Source: Comamonadaceae bacterium (lineage in GTDB: Bacteria; Pseudomonadota; Gammaproteobacteria; Burkholderiales; Burkholderiaceae_C). Taken from it: 13,755 nt of DNA. Location: the NCBI GenBank assembly GCA_947458305.1, contig CANGZO010000033.1, positions 1-13,755 of the forward strand, given 5' to 3'. The position numbers and the translations under genes were made by a program. Positions within the stretch are counted from its first letter, which is position 1. Each line of letters begins with the position of its first letter. The notes under the pieces are model-generated. The model saw only the letters and a list, made by a program, of their open reading frames with translations. It did not search any database and was not told where the DNA came from. Positions 13,617-13,755 of this stretch are shown piece after piece.

Positions 13617-13755
13617 TTACTCCAAACGCATTTCGCGGATGATGGCGCGGAATTGGTCCATTTGACGCCGCAGCATCGCATCTTGCTCGGCGGGTGTTGA
13701 GCCAACGCCCTCTGCGCCCAAATCGTTCAGTCGCTTGACCACATCGGGGTGTCGA
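13617..13755 (-). CDS. Bug-type tripartite tricarboxylate transporter substrate-binding protein, C-terminal fragment
   Basis: The last 46 codons of a minus-strand gene that begins beyond the right edge. The fragment reads H-P-D-V-V-K-R-L-N-D-L-G-A-E-G-V-G-S-T-P-A-E, then a helix, ending A-I-I-R-E-M-R-L-E before TAA. The pattern of helix, L-G-A-E-x-V-G-S-T-P and final helix is characteristic of the end of Bug proteins. These are periplasmic solute receptors, very numerous in Comamonadaceae and Bordetella, that feed carboxylates or other small acids to TctAB-type permeases. The signal peptide and ligand pocket are outside the window, so the ligand is unknown. It converges on the dehydrogenase gene, 31 bases between stops. 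Confidence 0.8.
   Translation of the reverse strand, partial: RHPDVVKRLNDLGAEGVGSTPAEQDAMLRRQMDQFRAIIREMRLE

Noticed and set aside
1..13755. CRISPR array, insertion sequence, prophage or defence island
   Set aside because: I saw no spaced direct repeats, transposase or integrase coding, terminal inverted repeats or foreign-looking gene block by reading; nearly all DNA is accounted for by conserved housekeeping genes.

Overview
The window reads as an ordinary chromosomal housekeeping segment of a betaproteobacterium, most likely family Comamonadaceae (order Burkholderiales; Limnohabitans/Rhodoferax-like). This is inferred from the protein sequences and from the gene order petC-sspA-sspB, dciA/secA, argJ-DUF815-mutT, yacG-zapD-coaE-pilD-pilC-pilB. 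By eye the GC content is moderate for that family; I did not compute it. I see no insertion sequence, CRISPR array, prophage or defence island. Genes are tightly packed and the longest gene-free stretch is about 230 bases.

Left part (1-4941). The 3' end of petC (cytochrome c1) is followed by a good intrinsic terminator, then sspA (GST-fold stringent starvation protein A) and sspB (ClpXP adaptor). A complete tRNA-Thr(UGU) with encoded CCA and its own terminator follows. dciA (DUF721 helicase-loader family) lies on the minus strand and diverges from secA, the preprotein translocase ATPase, across a 231-base regulatory gap. A UUCG-capped terminator closes secA.

Middle (5025-9233). argJ, a DUF815 AAA+ ATPase gene and a mutT-like Nudix gene are on the plus strand. 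Each successive pair is joined by an ATGA stop/start overlap, so the three form one probable operon with translational coupling. It converges, with only 8 bases between stop codons, on a minus-strand run read in the order pilB, pilC, pilD, coaE, zapD, yacG. That run also has ATGA overlaps (pilB/pilC and zapD/yacG) and very short gaps. It combines type IV pilus assembly with CoA synthesis, FtsZ-ring stabilisation and gyrase regulation, a mixture common in beta- and gammaproteobacteria.

Right part (12499-13755). A 36-base gap separates the pilB start from a doubtful small plus-strand ORF. That ORF overlaps the start of a beta-hydroxyacid dehydrogenase gene (3-hydroxyisobutyrate dehydrogenase family). 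Converging on this from the right edge is the C-terminus of a Bug-type (tripartite tricarboxylate transporter) substrate-binding protein.

The clearest oddity is PilB. Its catalytic core is complete, but the N-terminal domain of roughly 150-170 residues usual in PilB is absent, and an in-frame stop just upstream rules out a simple start misassignment. Other points worth a look are the coupled argJ-DUF815-mutT unit, tRNA stem mismatches, an SD-less dciA start, and the overlapping small ORF. I found no convincing new system.
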